A DNA stretch of 64,000 nt, from NCBI GenBank assembly GCA_022822545.1, contig JAJEBE010000006.1, positions 62,001-126,000 of the forward strand. The letters are read 5' to 3'. This document shows positions 35,001 through 42,480 of the stretch, one piece after another. Position 1 is the stretch's first letter; the number at the start of each line of letters is the position of its first letter. The notes under the pieces were generated by a model. The model saw nothing but the letters and a program-made list of their open reading frames with translations, had not been told where the DNA came from and made no database searches. A program made the position numbers and the translations under genes. This DNA is from Anaerolineae bacterium. Lineage in GTDB: Bacteria > Chloroflexota > Anaerolineae > Aggregatilineales > Phototrophicaceae.

Positions 35001-35637
35001 CATCTTGATCAATCGCGGCAAGCTGACGATCGATGGCAGCAGTATCCAAGACAATCATGCTGAGTATCAGGGCGGCGCGCTACACGCTTCTGAGACAAAT
35101 GTACGTATTTCTCGAAGCGCTATTAATGAGAATGGCTCCGAACGGTCTGGCGGCGCTATCTATTTTGAAGTCGCCGAAGCGGAGCTGATCAACTCCACCG
35201 TGAGTGGCAATACAGCTGGCATGTGGGGTGGCGCATTTGATGCATTAGGTGGCCATACCGATCTCGTGCATGTCACTATCGCGGGCAATTCTGCACCGAA
35301 TTTCGGCGGCATCAGCGGAAACAGTGTCGATGTCGATCTTTACAATAGCATCCTGGCAAACAACAGCGGCGGCGATTGTGACGGGACATCCCAATACGGA
35401 CCTTGGGTATCATCCTGGTCGAGTCTAATCGGGGATGCCAGCTGCGATGCTGCTTTGAGCGGCAAACCAATGCTGCATGAACTGGATCAAGCGTCAGGTG
35501 TCCAGCCCCTGCGCGATGAAAGCCCAGCCATCGACATTGGCGACCCCGAGTACTGTCCTGAACAAGACCAACTTGGCAATCCACGTCCGCGCGGCGCCAG
35601 CTGTGACATCGGCGCGGTTGAATATGTGGGAGAGTAG
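32095..35637 (+). CDS. Giant secreted beta-helix protein with three CSLREA / anchor-Q modules
   Basis: An 1180-residue exported protein with a signal peptide at the N-terminus (FLFILVAVLAAFGLPAQRVSA). It is built of three repeats of one unit: header CTL-x-D-x-I-x-AAN...CPAG...DTI, beta-helix rungs, and trailer CDIGAVE/CDIGAIE. The headers start near residues 40 (CTLHDAI), 459 (CTLEDQI) and 855 (CTLADQI); the trailers end near 441, 842 and at the C-terminus (CDIGAVEYVGE). Two cysteines in each header and one in each trailer may form disulfides. The start at 32095 is chosen for its signal peptide; the open frame runs upstream to 32014 but that part looks non-coding. Unlike its upstream neighbour it has no SH3b tail. 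Confidence 0.85.
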   Translation: MHRFSISNYSFLFILVAVLAAFGLPAQRVSATDMQVDDSCTLHDAIVAANTDAARGGCPAGDAADTIHLTGDVTLSEALPVIKSIITIDGDGHTISGDGEYRIFEVTESGKLQIHDLKLTEGYAEIGGSVLNHGDVSIRMSTLNKNEAVVEGGAIYSAGSLSIEGSFISENVAEDYGAIAMSGTAEIRDSIIDANSDGAIGGTGRLSIINSQISNNDRVNLSEGVFYKDGGAIKLKNSILTIIASRFVGNRANGSGGAIFTLDSRATIESSAFTYNRARSGGVFESYGNFGGSSWKVSNSTFSHNEAAYQGGAIWMQHHVEVMLNHVTIANNSAKAGGAIFNRHGKLSILNSIIAGNSPNDCAHVIKRNEGSLIQRGNCDQALRADPLLLPLTGSPAYHPLRDYSPAINAASDKHCLETDQAGNPRPIPAGKACDIGAVESVSGIKALPIAAPSICTLEDQIIAANSDAPSGACPAGNGHDTIELTEDVILPAALPPVTSQITIEGQGHTLSGDNHYQVFQVNGGDLTINELTIKHGYGIEGGAIGVTNGGALTINNSVICENAAEIYAGAIFVELASRVDINGSVICDNTNHGYNGGAIQLTGESALSIKDSRITGNTVRDYGGGVYLRGSDASISESIISGNRAGLGGAIYSRGPAQVTIDRSSVYDNTSYHDGGAISVWKSDLAIQNSTISDNRATRLSWEEGYSSGGGIRSSDSAVSLHHVTLAYNRAGDGGGLGIYSGSLDMRNSIIAHNEGGDCFIRAEVDMIEDSGNFFGDGTCDYDSSSDAYLLPLTESMPYHSLKPESPAINAADPGNCLPVDQLGHARPAGDSCDIGAIESPYESAIEPTPAPHCTLADQILAANRDAPVGACPAGDGADTIHISSDVTLESALPPITSEVALEGNGFTISGYKRFQIFYVIGGKLTVNNLTLIDGVSYAGGAIRVRNGGELTINNSDLRGNSAVAGGAILINRGKLTIDGSSIQDNHAEYQGGALHASETNVRISRSAINENGSERSGGAIYFEVAEAELINSTVSGNTAGMWGGAFDALGGHTDLVHVTIAGNSAPNFGGISGNSVDVDLYNSILANNSGGDCDGTSQYGPWVSSWSSLIGDASCDAALSGKPMLHELDQASGVQPLRDESPAIDIGDPEYCPEQDQLGNPRPRGASCDIGAVEYVGE

Positions 35638-35659
35638 CGACTGATCTGGTAGCGTCTGC

Positions 35660-37093
35660 TCAGCCTTTAATCGCAATCGATACAAACTTCTGATCCATGT
35701 ACTCGTACAACCCTTCTTGCGAGCCCTCCCGCCCGAAGCCGCTGGTCTTCGTCCCGCCGAAGGGGGCTTCCGCCGTCGCCGGCACCATGTCATTCACGCC
35801 GATGATGCCAAATTCCAAGCCTTCGTAGACGCGCGTCGCCGTCGACAGATCATTGGTCATGACATAGCCCGCCAAGCCATAAGGCGTGTCATTGGCCAGC
35901 TGCAGCGCTTCTTCAATCGTCGAGAAAGCGCTGACCGCCATCACGGGGCCGAAGACTTCGTCGCAGCCGATCTGCATATCGGAGGTGATATCGGTCAGGA
36001 CGGTCGGCTGGTAGAAATAGCCCTTAGCGATATCGGAGCGGCCGCCGCCGGCCACAAGCGCCGCTTGCTTGGCCAAGGCATCTTCGACGAATTGCTCGAC
36101 CTTGTCACGACCGACGCGGCTGACCATCGGCCCGTTGGTGACGCCTGCGCGCATGCCATCGCCGACCACCAGTTTGTCCGTCTCGGTCTTGACCGCATCG
36201 AGAAATTCTTCCAGCGCCGGCTGTTCGACGTAGAAGCGCGTCGGCGAGATGCAGACTTGTCCGTTGTTGCGAAACTTCGCCATAGCGCCCTGCTCCGCCG
36301 CCCAGCCCATATCAGCATCGGCAAAGACCAGCACCGGCGCACTGCCACCCAGTTCCATACCCAGCTTCTTGATGCCGTCGGCGGCTTGCCGCATCAGAAT
36401 TTGGCCGACTCGCTGCGAGCCGGTGAAGCTGACCTTGCGGACTCGCGGATCGCGCATGATGGTCTCGCCCATGATCTGCGGATCGCCATTGATGAGATTG
36501 ATGACGCCCGGCGGTATGCCCGCTTCCACCATCACATTGACCAACGCCATCGCGCTCATCGGCGTCAGTTCGCTTGGCCGGCCGACAATGGTGCAGCCGG
36601 CCGCCAGCGCGCCCGCCCACTTCCTCGCCAGCAGGTAGGCCGGGAAGTTCCAGGCGGTGATCGTGGCGACGACGCCCAGCGGCTGCGGCAGAGAGAGCAG
36701 GCGCTTTCCCGCCTTGCGCGCCGGGATCGTCCGCCCGTAAGCGCGTTTGCCCTCTTCGGCGAACCAGTCGAATAAATCGGCGCAGGCGCCCCATTCGCCG
36801 AGCGCTTCTCCCAGGGGCTTGCCACATTCCGCCGTCATGATCGGCGCCAATTCTTCCGCGCGCCCTCGCAAGGCGTCAGCAATATCGCGCAGGAAGCCGC
36901 AACGTTCATAAGCCGTCAGCGCTTTCCAACGCGGCAGCGCCGCATCCGCCGCGGCGATGGCCCGACTCGCTTCGTCCGCGCCCCCGTATGGCACATCGGC
37001 GACCGGCAACTCGGTGGCCGGGTTGATCACTTGCCACGTCCCGCCATCGGCCGCCTCAATCCACTGTCCGTCAATCAGCATCTTATATTCCAT
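35660..37093 (-). CDS. NAD(P)-dependent aldehyde dehydrogenase (succinate-semialdehyde dehydrogenase-like)
   Basis: A 477-residue aldehyde dehydrogenase. The cofactor-binding stretch is VSFTGSQRVG (about residues 220-229), the catalytic Glu is in MELGGSAPV (about 245) and the catalytic Cys in NNGQVCISPTRF (about 279). The ATG at 37093 fits the family's N-terminus; an in-frame GTG at 37111 would add six residues. ALDHs in this subfamily oxidise succinate semialdehyde, glycolaldehyde or lactaldehyde. It lies downstream of a perfect TTGCA-N5-TGCAA palindrome that recurs in front of the adjacent iclR-type gene, so it is probably part of that regulon and oxidises a sugar-derived aldehyde. Confidence 0.9.
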   Translation of the reverse strand: MEYKMLIDGQWIEAADGGTWQVINPATELPVADVPYGGADEASRAIAAADAALPRWKALTAYERCGFLRDIADALRGRAEELAPIMTAECGKPLGEALGEWGACADLFDWFAEEGKRAYGRTIPARKAGKRLLSLPQPLGVVATITAWNFPAYLLARKWAGALAAGCTIVGRPSELTPMSAMALVNVMVEAGIPPGVINLINGDPQIMGETIMRDPRVRKVSFTGSQRVGQILMRQAADGIKKLGMELGGSAPVLVFADADMGWAAEQGAMAKFRNNGQVCISPTRFYVEQPALEEFLDAVKTETDKLVVGDGMRAGVTNGPMVSRVGRDKVEQFVEDALAKQAALVAGGGRSDIAKGYFYQPTVLTDITSDMQIGCDEVFGPVMAVSAFSTIEEALQLANDTPYGLAGYVMTNDLSTATRVYEGLEFGIIGVNDMVPATAEAPFGGTKTSGFGREGSQEGLYEYMDQKFVSIAIKG

Positions 37094-37200
37094 GAGTGCC
37101 GCGCTTTCCACTTCCTAGGCATCCGCTATGATGCGTCGATTTGGCGCAAGGGTCGCGCCTTCAACTGCAGCCGGTCGGGTATCGCGAAATTCAATGAAAG

Positions 37201-37215
37201 TTGCAGGTAATGCAA
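37201..37215. promoter_or_regulatory. Candidate IclR-family operator (site A)
   Basis: TTGCA-GGTAA-TGCAA, flanked by AAG and CTT that extend the inverted repeat to 8-base arms (37198-37218). It lies 108 bases upstream of the aldehyde dehydrogenase start. The same core occurs at 38106-38120. Confidence 0.6.
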
Positions 37216-37305
37216 CTTCGTTGGGATATCTCAATTGGACCCTCCCTTGGCGCTGATTCTACTCTGATCAGCACAGGCGCATGACTTGAAACGAGCCCGC
37301 GCCGG

Positions 37306-38076
37306 CTATTCGCCCTGGCTGGAGGACGACCGCAATTTGGCATCGAAGCCGAGACGGGCGGAAAGGGCTTGGGCGGTGTCTTTCACGACAGTGCCGAATT
37401 CGTCAATGCGCTCCAGGGTGACGCGACCGGCCGGTCCGCTGATGCCGATAGCGCCGACCAAGGCGCCGCGATGATCATAAACCGGCGCCGCCACGCAGCG
37501 CACGCCGTAGTTGTATTCTTCATCGTCGATGGCGTAACCGCGCAACTCCGTCTGCGCCAGTTGCGCCTCCAGCGTCGAGCGGTCGGTGACCGTACGGTGG
37601 GTGAAGGTCTTGAACTCATCGGGAAGGCGGCAATCGCCAAAGGCGAGCATGACCTTGCCCAGAGCGGTGCAATGCAGCGGGGAGAGCGTGCCAATTTCTG
37701 ATTCCACCCGCAGGGCCGCGGTCGATTCCACCTGGTCAATGTAAAGCGTTTGCTTTTGCGCCTGGATCGCCAGATGCGCGCACTCGCCGGTTTTGTCAAC
37801 CAGTTCATGCAAATACGGGCGGGCATGGTCGCGCAGGGTAATCCGATTCAGCAAGTGCTGCCCCAGCGTTACCAATTGCGGACCCAGCGAATAACGCGAG
37901 GTATCCTCATCTTGTTCGACGAAGCCATAGTTCGCCAGGGTATGCAGGAGGCGCGAGGCGCTGCTCTTATCGATCGAGAGTTGATTGGCGACTTCCGTCG
38001 TTCCCATCCCGTTGCGCGCATGCTCGAGCAAGTTCAAGATTTTCAGGCCGCGCGCCAAAGATTGTATCTCTGCCAT
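37306..38076 (-). CDS. IclR family transcriptional regulator
   Basis: A 256-residue regulator of typical length. The N-terminal winged helix-turn-helix (about residues 6-66, SLARGLKILNLLEHARNGMGTTEVANQLSIDKSSASRLLHTL) is followed by the IclR effector-binding domain (about 75-250), with conserved GTLSPLHCTALGKVMLA and GYAIDDEEYNYGVRCVAAPVYDHRGALVGAIGISGP motifs. The start at 38076 is chosen because an upstream in-frame ATG at 38163 would place 29 non-homologous residues in front and read through the regulatory palindrome. It lies between the aldehyde dehydrogenase gene and the divergent sugar ABC operon. IclR members mostly regulate carbon catabolism. Confidence 0.93.
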   Translation of the reverse strand: MAEIQSLARGLKILNLLEHARNGMGTTEVANQLSIDKSSASRLLHTLANYGFVEQDEDTSRYSLGPQLVTLGQHLLNRITLRDHARPYLHELVDKTGECAHLAIQAQKQTLYIDQVESTAALRVESEIGTLSPLHCTALGKVMLAFGDCRLPDEFKTFTHRTVTDRSTLEAQLAQTELRGYAIDDEEYNYGVRCVAAPVYDHRGALVGAIGISGPAGRVTLERIDEFGTVVKDTAQALSARLGFDAKLRSSSSQGE

Positions 38077-38105
38077 AGGAATCTTCTCACAGAGAACAAC
38101 AAACA

Positions 38106-38120
38106 TTGCATTATATGCAA
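38106..38120. promoter_or_regulatory. Candidate IclR-family operator (site B)
   Basis: TTGCATTATATGCAA is a perfect inverted repeat with TTGCA / TGCAA ends. It is 30 bases upstream of the iclR-type start and in the divergent region shared with the ABC operon. It has the same core and 5-base spacer as site A. Confidence 0.65.
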
Positions 38121-38156
38121 CATGAGTTGCGATCTGCCAATACACATACCATTTGG

Positions 38157-38185
38157 TTGACAATTATAAAACACTGTTGTATGTT
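38157..38185 (+). promoter_or_regulatory. Likely sigma-70-type promoter for the CUT1 sugar operon (P1)
   Basis: TTGACA at 38157-38162, then 17 bases, then TATGTT at 38180-38185. The -35 is a perfect match; the -10 matches four of six. The overlapping degenerate palindrome TTGTA-TGTTT-GGCAA (38177-38191) could act as an operator. Confidence 0.5.
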
Positions 38186-38191
38186 TGGCAA
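38177..38191. promoter_or_regulatory. Degenerate candidate IclR operator (site C)
   Basis: TTGTA-TGTTT-GGCAA within the longer inverted repeat TGTTG...CAACA (38175-38193). It overlaps the -10 element of P1, a position expected for repression. Confidence 0.45.
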
Positions 38192-38229
38192 CATAGAGAA
38201 GCAATTACTTGTCAACGAAGTTAATTTGC

Positions 38230-38235
38230 TATAAT
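38230..38235 (+). promoter_or_regulatory. Second possible -10 element (TATAAT) before the leader ORF
   Basis: A perfect TATAAT 25 bases upstream of the leader ORF start. A TTGTCA with a too-short 15-base spacer lies in front, so it may be a second start point or an AT-rich coincidence. Confidence 0.35.
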
Positions 38236-38260
38236 TTGTAAATGTAGGCAGGAGGCGCCG

Positions 38261-38314
38261 ATGAGAAATACCCCATACATCCGCGATAGTTTAGTCCAAG
38301 TTACGGAGAAATGA
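38261..38314 (+). CDS. 17-codon leader ORF in front of the sugar-binding protein gene
   Basis: ATG at 38261, preceded by AGGAGGCGCCG (a strong ribosome binding site), encodes MRNTPYIRDSLVQVTEK and stops at TGA 38312-38314. The stop overlaps the first ATG of the binding-protein frame (ATGA at 38311-38314). The arrangement suggests translational coupling or attenuation, since the strong ribosome site belongs to the leader. There is no run of a single amino acid as in classical amino-acid attenuators. It may be fortuitous. Confidence 0.45.
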   Translation: MRNTPYIRDSLVQVTEK

Positions 38315-39591
38315 AGATGATGAACAGACGCTTGATCTTGGCAATACTTGTTCTTCTGGTAGCAGCCTTCACTGTTACACCCGCCTTTACGCAAGACGAC
38401 CTGATGGGTGATTTCACGGTCTCCCATTATTTCGGCGGATTTGGCGGTGAATTCATTGACGGCATCGTTGATGACTTCATCGAAGCCAACCCCGGCCTGA
38501 TGCACGCGGCGAGCCCCGTTGATCACGAACAATTCAAGACCTCTATCCTGGTGCAGCTGGCCGGCGGCAACCCGCCCGATACCTTCAGTTATTGGGCCGG
38601 CGCGCGCATTCAATTCATCGTCGATGATGGCTTGCTGCAGCCGATTGATGACGTCTGGGAAGCGAACGACATGGATTCGCAATTCCCGGGCGCGGTCATC
38701 GATACCGCGGCTACCTATGACATGCACAGATACGCCGTGCCTTTGACCCTTCACTGGGTTGGCATGTTCTACAATACCGCGCTGTTTGAACAGGTCGGCG
38801 CTATGGTTCCGACGACCTGGGACGAGCTGGTGGATGTCGCCGAGAAGTTCAAGATGGCGGACATTCCCGCTTTCGCTCTCGGTTCGATCAACCGCTGGCC
38901 CGGTCAATTCTGGTTCGATATGATCCTGCTGCGCACGGCCGGCAACGATTATCGCAATCAACTGATGAGCGGCGAAGCCTCATACACCGATCCCGAGGTG
39001 GTGCGCGCCTTCGGCCTGTGGAAAGAACTGGTGGACGCCGGTTACTTCTACCCCGACGCCAACGCCTATGATTGGGACGAGGCCGCCAACCAGGTCGCCA
39101 ATGGCGAAGCGGCCATGACCCTGATGGGCACCTGGATCGGCGGGCTCTACGCCGGTAATGACATGGCGCCGGGCGAAGACTTCGATTACTTCTCCTTCCC
39201 CACCATTGACGAAGACACGCCGCGCGCATCGCTGGGGCCCATCGATACCTTTGTCGTTTCGGCCGATGCCGCCAATCCTGACGCCGCCAAAGCCTTCCTG
39301 GTCTACTTGACCAATCCCGATGTGCAGTGGGCCTTCGCCGAGGGCGCCGGCAACCTGGCGCCGAGCCTGCTGGTGGATACCAGCAACTATAACAATGTCG
39401 TGGCGCGTATCGCTGCCGAAATCGCCGCCGACCCGGTCTTCGCCTTCAACTACGACCTGGCGACCCCACCGCCTGTCGCCGAAGTCGGCTTGAACTCCTT
39501 CTCGGAATTTATGGCCAACCCGGGCGACTACGAAGCGATGTTGGAACGCGTCCAGGCTGATGCCGCCGCCGAGTTCGCCGGCATGGAATAG
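38311..39591 (+). CDS. CUT1-family extracellular sugar-binding protein
   Basis: A 426-residue exported solute-binding protein. The signal peptide is MNRRLILAILVLLVAAFTVTPAFTQ (about residues 4-28). The mature part has the bacterial family 1 pattern: IDDVWEANDM, VPLTLHWVGMFYNTALFEQVG (the FYN motif), PTTWDELVDVAEKF (about 165-178) and MTLMGTWIGGLYAG (about 269-282). The ATG at 38317 or 38320 sits best behind GGAG (38304-38307); the ATG at 38311 overlaps the leader stop. It is followed by two permease genes and no ATPase, so a shared MsmK/MalK-type ATPase encoded elsewhere is assumed. It is divergent from the iclR-type gene and probably controlled by it. Confidence 0.93.
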   Translation: MKMMNRRLILAILVLLVAAFTVTPAFTQDDLMGDFTVSHYFGGFGGEFIDGIVDDFIEANPGLMHAASPVDHEQFKTSILVQLAGGNPPDTFSYWAGARIQFIVDDGLLQPIDDVWEANDMDSQFPGAVIDTAATYDMHRYAVPLTLHWVGMFYNTALFEQVGAMVPTTWDELVDVAEKFKMADIPAFALGSINRWPGQFWFDMILLRTAGNDYRNQLMSGEASYTDPEVVRAFGLWKELVDAGYFYPDANAYDWDEAANQVANGEAAMTLMGTWIGGLYAGNDMAPGEDFDYFSFPTIDEDTPRASLGPIDTFVVSADAANPDAAKAFLVYLTNPDVQWAFAEGAGNLAPSLLVDTSNYNNVVARIAAEIAADPVFAFNYDLATPPPVAEVGLNSFSEFMANPGDYEAMLERVQADAAAEFAGME

Positions 39592-39624
39592 GGATTTTCA
39601 CCAATCACGATTCATCGGCGTATT

Positions 39625-39672
39625 TGTAGGGGCGATTGACGGTCAGTGTCTACGCGACCCTGCAAATCGCCC
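39625..39672 (-). repeat. Palindromic repeat copy 13 with inserted 21-base sequence
   Basis: An inverted copy (TGTAGGGGCGATT ... AAATCGCCC) whose loop region is occupied by a 21-base sequence (39641-39661) found exactly also at 20379-20399. Confidence 0.6.
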
Positions 39673-39691
39673 ACCGATTCACTTTCAGGAC

Positions 39692-39718
39692 GGGCGGCAC
39701 ACAGTGTCGCCCCTACAA
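39692..39718 (+). repeat. Palindromic REP-like repeat, copy 14
   Basis: GGGCGGCACA and TGTCGCCC arms with CTACAA tail, 17 bases before the first permease gene. Confidence 0.7.
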
Positions 39719-39734
39719 TTCCTAGCTAAGCGGA

Positions 39735-40640
39735 ATGGGGGCGCGGACACGACTCATGTTACGTCGTCACCCCTGGATAATACCGGCCAGTTTTCTCATT
39801 CTGCCGCTGCTGGTGTATTTCACCTTCGTCATCGTGCCGACGCTGAATTCGCTCTATTATTCCTTCACGGATTGGGTCGGCTATGGCGCCGACTTTGACT
39901 TTGTAGGAACGGCGAATTTCGAAAAGATCTTCACCGACCGCCTCTTCAGCAACGCGATCAAGAACACCGCGATATGGCTGGCGCTGGCCATGACCGCGCC
40001 GACGCTCCTCGGCCTGGCGCTGGCGCTGGCGCTGCAAGGCAAGCGCGCAATCAACACGATCTACAAATCGCTCTTTTATCTGCCAATTTGCTTGTCGCCT
40101 ATCATCATCGGCATCATCTGGGTCTGGCTATACAGCCCGAAGCTGGGCATCGTCAACATTTTCCTGCGCGGGATCGGGCTGGATCAGCTGGCCACCGCCT
40201 GGCTGGCAAACCCGAATACCGCGCTATTCGCCGTCTTCGTCGCCTGGGCCTGGCAGCAGACCGGCCTGAACATGGTCATCTTCCTCGCCGGGTTGACCTC
40301 TGTGCCGACGCCGCTGGTGGAAGCGGCCAAGGTCGATGGCGCCAATTATTGGCAGACGCTGTTCAAAGTCATCATCCCGATGCTGCGCCCCGCTACCGTG
40401 GTGGTCCTGGCGCTGACGGCGATCAGCGCGCTCAAGAGTTTCGAGATCATCTGGGTCATGACGATGGGCGGCCCCTTCAACAAGTCCGATACGCTGGCCG
40501 TGTTCATGTACAGCGAATCCTTCCGCAAGTTCAAGATGGGCTACGGCAGTTCCGCCGCCGTCGTGCTATTCGTTCTGACCTTGGTGATCATCGTTCTGTA
40601 TTTCCGTTTCGCCGCTGCCGCCGAGGAGCTTTATGATTAA
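39735..40640 (+). CDS. CUT1 sugar ABC transporter permease (MalF-like)
   Basis: A 301-residue, six-helix permease. Helix 1 is SFLILPLLVYFTFVIVPTL (about residues 18-36), and the conserved cytoplasmic EAA loop is PLVEAAKVDGANYWQTLFKVIIPML (about 195-219), which docks on the ATPase. The last helix is SSAAVVLFVLTLVIIVLYF (about 274-292). A second ATG at 39756 would also give a good N-terminus. It overlaps the next permease gene by 8 bases, so the two are cotranslated. With the binding protein upstream it forms the channel of the IclR-associated importer. Confidence 0.92.
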   Translation: MGARTRLMLRRHPWIIPASFLILPLLVYFTFVIVPTLNSLYYSFTDWVGYGADFDFVGTANFEKIFTDRLFSNAIKNTAIWLALAMTAPTLLGLALALALQGKRAINTIYKSLFYLPICLSPIIIGIIWVWLYSPKLGIVNIFLRGIGLDQLATAWLANPNTALFAVFVAWAWQQTGLNMVIFLAGLTSVPTPLVEAAKVDGANYWQTLFKVIIPMLRPATVVVLALTAISALKSFEIIWVMTMGGPFNKSDTLAVFMYSESFRKFKMGYGSSAAVVLFVLTLVIIVLYFRFAAAAEELYD

Positions 40641-41496
40641 GAGGCCTCCGCGCGCGCTGAACTGGGAAAGGCTGCTGGGACGAGCGGCCCTCTACTTCGT
40701 GCTGACGATCCTGCTCATCCTGTTCATGGTACCGGTCTATGGCGCCATCGTGACCGCCTTCAAGTCACAGGCGGAGGTGGCCGCCGGCGGTTACTGGACA
40801 CCGCCAGCCAGCCTGGCCGCGGAAAACTTCGAGCGGGTCATGGACCCTGAAGACGGCAACCTCGGCTTGTATTTACAGAACTCGCTGCTGCTGACCATCC
40901 CGGCGTCGATCTTGTCGATTGCGCTGGGCACATTGGCCGGTTACGCCTTGGGCAAGTATCGCTTCAAGGGCGATGGCCTCCTCTTCATCTTCATCGTCGC
41001 CGGCATGTTCCTGCCGCCGCAGATCGCGCTCATCCCGGTCTTTCGCTTGATGAACGACATCGGCCTCTACGATACGCTCTATGCCGTCATCATCATCCAC
41101 ACCGCCTTCGGCATCCCCATCTGCACCCTGGTCATGCGCAACTTCTTCCAGGTCGTGCCCAACGCCTTGCGCGAGGCGGCGCTGATCGATGGCGCGAACG
41201 AATACGGCATCTTCTTCCGCATCATGCTGCCGCTGACCCTGCCCGCGCTGGCGGTGCTGGCGACGCTGCAATTCACCTGGATCTGGAACGACTTCCTCTG
41301 GCCCTTCATCCTGACGCAGCGAGCCGACAGCCGCACGATCATGGTCGGCATCCTCAATTTGACCGGGCAATACACGGTCGATTGGGGCGGGCAGGCGGCG
41401 GCGAGTTTGATTGGGTCGCTGCCGACGCTCTTCATCTTCATCTTCTTCCAGCGCTACTTCATCACCGGTCTGACGCTGGGCGCGGTGAAGGGGTGA
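40633..41496 (+). CDS. CUT1 sugar ABC transporter permease (MalG-like)
   Basis: A 287-residue, six-helix permease. Helix 1 is LYFVLTILLILFMVPVYGAIVTAFK (about residues 15-39), the EAA loop is NALREAALIDGANEYGIFFRIMLPL (about 176-200), and the tail QRYFITGLTLGAVKG (about 273-287) is the standard MalG C-terminus. Start overlaps the MalF-like gene by 8 bases. The last 81 bases (41416-41496) occur again, about 92% identical, at 44367-44447, after the restriction-modification and PHP genes; this intact copy and the remnant bracket a cassette. Confidence 0.93.
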   Translation: MIKRPPRALNWERLLGRAALYFVLTILLILFMVPVYGAIVTAFKSQAEVAAGGYWTPPASLAAENFERVMDPEDGNLGLYLQNSLLLTIPASILSIALGTLAGYALGKYRFKGDGLLFIFIVAGMFLPPQIALIPVFRLMNDIGLYDTLYAVIIIHTAFGIPICTLVMRNFFQVVPNALREAALIDGANEYGIFFRIMLPLTLPALAVLATLQFTWIWNDFLWPFILTQRADSRTIMVGILNLTGQYTVDWGGQAAASLIGSLPTLFIFIFFQRYFITGLTLGAVKG

Positions 41497-41598
41497 GAAT
41501 TTCAACTCAGCCGATATGAGACGACTTTTCTGGCACTGACGTGACATGTATGGTAGCGTTGTAGGCTAGAGAACGTAGTAAACGGCGGCAGAAATCCT

Positions 41599-42480
41599 GT
41601 GGTAATCACCATATCTCCGATTCCAGCCGTGAACGTGGCCGCAGTGCCGCAGCGTAGCCCACTGCGTTACCCGGGCGGAAAGACTTGGCTCATACCTCAT
41701 ATACGTTTCTGGCTCCGATCCACGAAACGGCCTCGGTTGCTTGTTGAGCCTTTCGCAGGCGGCGGCATCGTCTCACTCACAGCGGTCATGGAGAACCTTG
41801 TCGACGAATCACTAATGGTAGAACTCGACAAAGACGTAGCGGCCCTATGGAAGGCTGCCCTGAATTACGGTCCCGAACTTGTTGCTCGCATCAGTTCGTT
41901 TACCCTGACGCGCGAATCGGTTGTACAACTCTCTTGCAAGCGCCCGGCAGATGTCGTGGAACACGGGTTCCGGACCTTGGTTCTGAATCGCACGCGGCGT
42001 GGAGGCGTCCTCGCGCAGGGCGCGTCTTTCACGCGCAAAGGGGAGAACGGGGCGGGAATCGCGTCCCGCTGGTATCCCAACACCCTCATCCGTCGACTAC
42101 GCGCAATTGCCGAGTGCGCGCCCCGCATCAGCTTCTGCGAGACAGACGGTATGCAGATCTTGGTCTCGCTGCTTGCAAAGCCCCATGACGATGTTGCGTT
42201 GTTCGTTGACCCGCCGTACACGGGAAAGGGTGGAAAACGCGCAGGGAAACGCCTCTATGCGCATAACGATATTGACCATGCCCGACTCTTTTCGATACTC
42301 GCGGAAAGCAATGCAAACTTCCTAATGACGTATGATCGCTCGCTCGAAATCGAGTCTTTGATTGAGTCGCACAAGTTTCATGCCGTCCAGGTCTTGATGA
42401 AGAGTGGGCACCACGCCCGGCTGCCGGAGCTTGTGATTACTCGATATCCATGCTTCTCGAAGGGGATTGCTGTTGCCTGA
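41599..42480 (+). CDS. Dam-family (D12 class) DNA adenine methyltransferase
   Basis: A 293-residue N6-adenine methyltransferase of the alpha class. The AdoMet-binding segment is LRYPGGKTWLIPHI (about residues 22-35), with the FxGxG-type motif VEPFAGGG (about 49-56), and the catalytic motif IV is VDPPYTGKG (about 203-211). GTG is the only plausible start near the family's N-terminus. The next gene, a NotI-family endonuclease, overlaps its end, so the pair forms a restriction-modification system in which this enzyme protects host DNA. The recognition sequence cannot be predicted from the sequence alone. Confidence 0.88.
   Translation: MVITISPIPAVNVAAVPQRSPLRYPGGKTWLIPHIRFWLRSTKRPRLLVEPFAGGGIVSLTAVMENLVDESLMVELDKDVAALWKAALNYGPELVARISSFTLTRESVVQLSCKRPADVVEHGFRTLVLNRTRRGGVLAQGASFTRKGENGAGIASRWYPNTLIRRLRAIAECAPRISFCETDGMQILVSLLAKPHDDVALFVDPPYTGKGGKRAGKRLYAHNDIDHARLFSILAESNANFLMTYDRSLEIESLIESHKFHAVQVLMKSGHHARLPELVITRYPCFSKGIAVA

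Noticed and set aside
37201..38193. Palindromes as part of the REP family
   Set aside because: They share no arms or CTACA tail with the REP-like copies and are AT-rich, placed at promoters next to the IclR gene.
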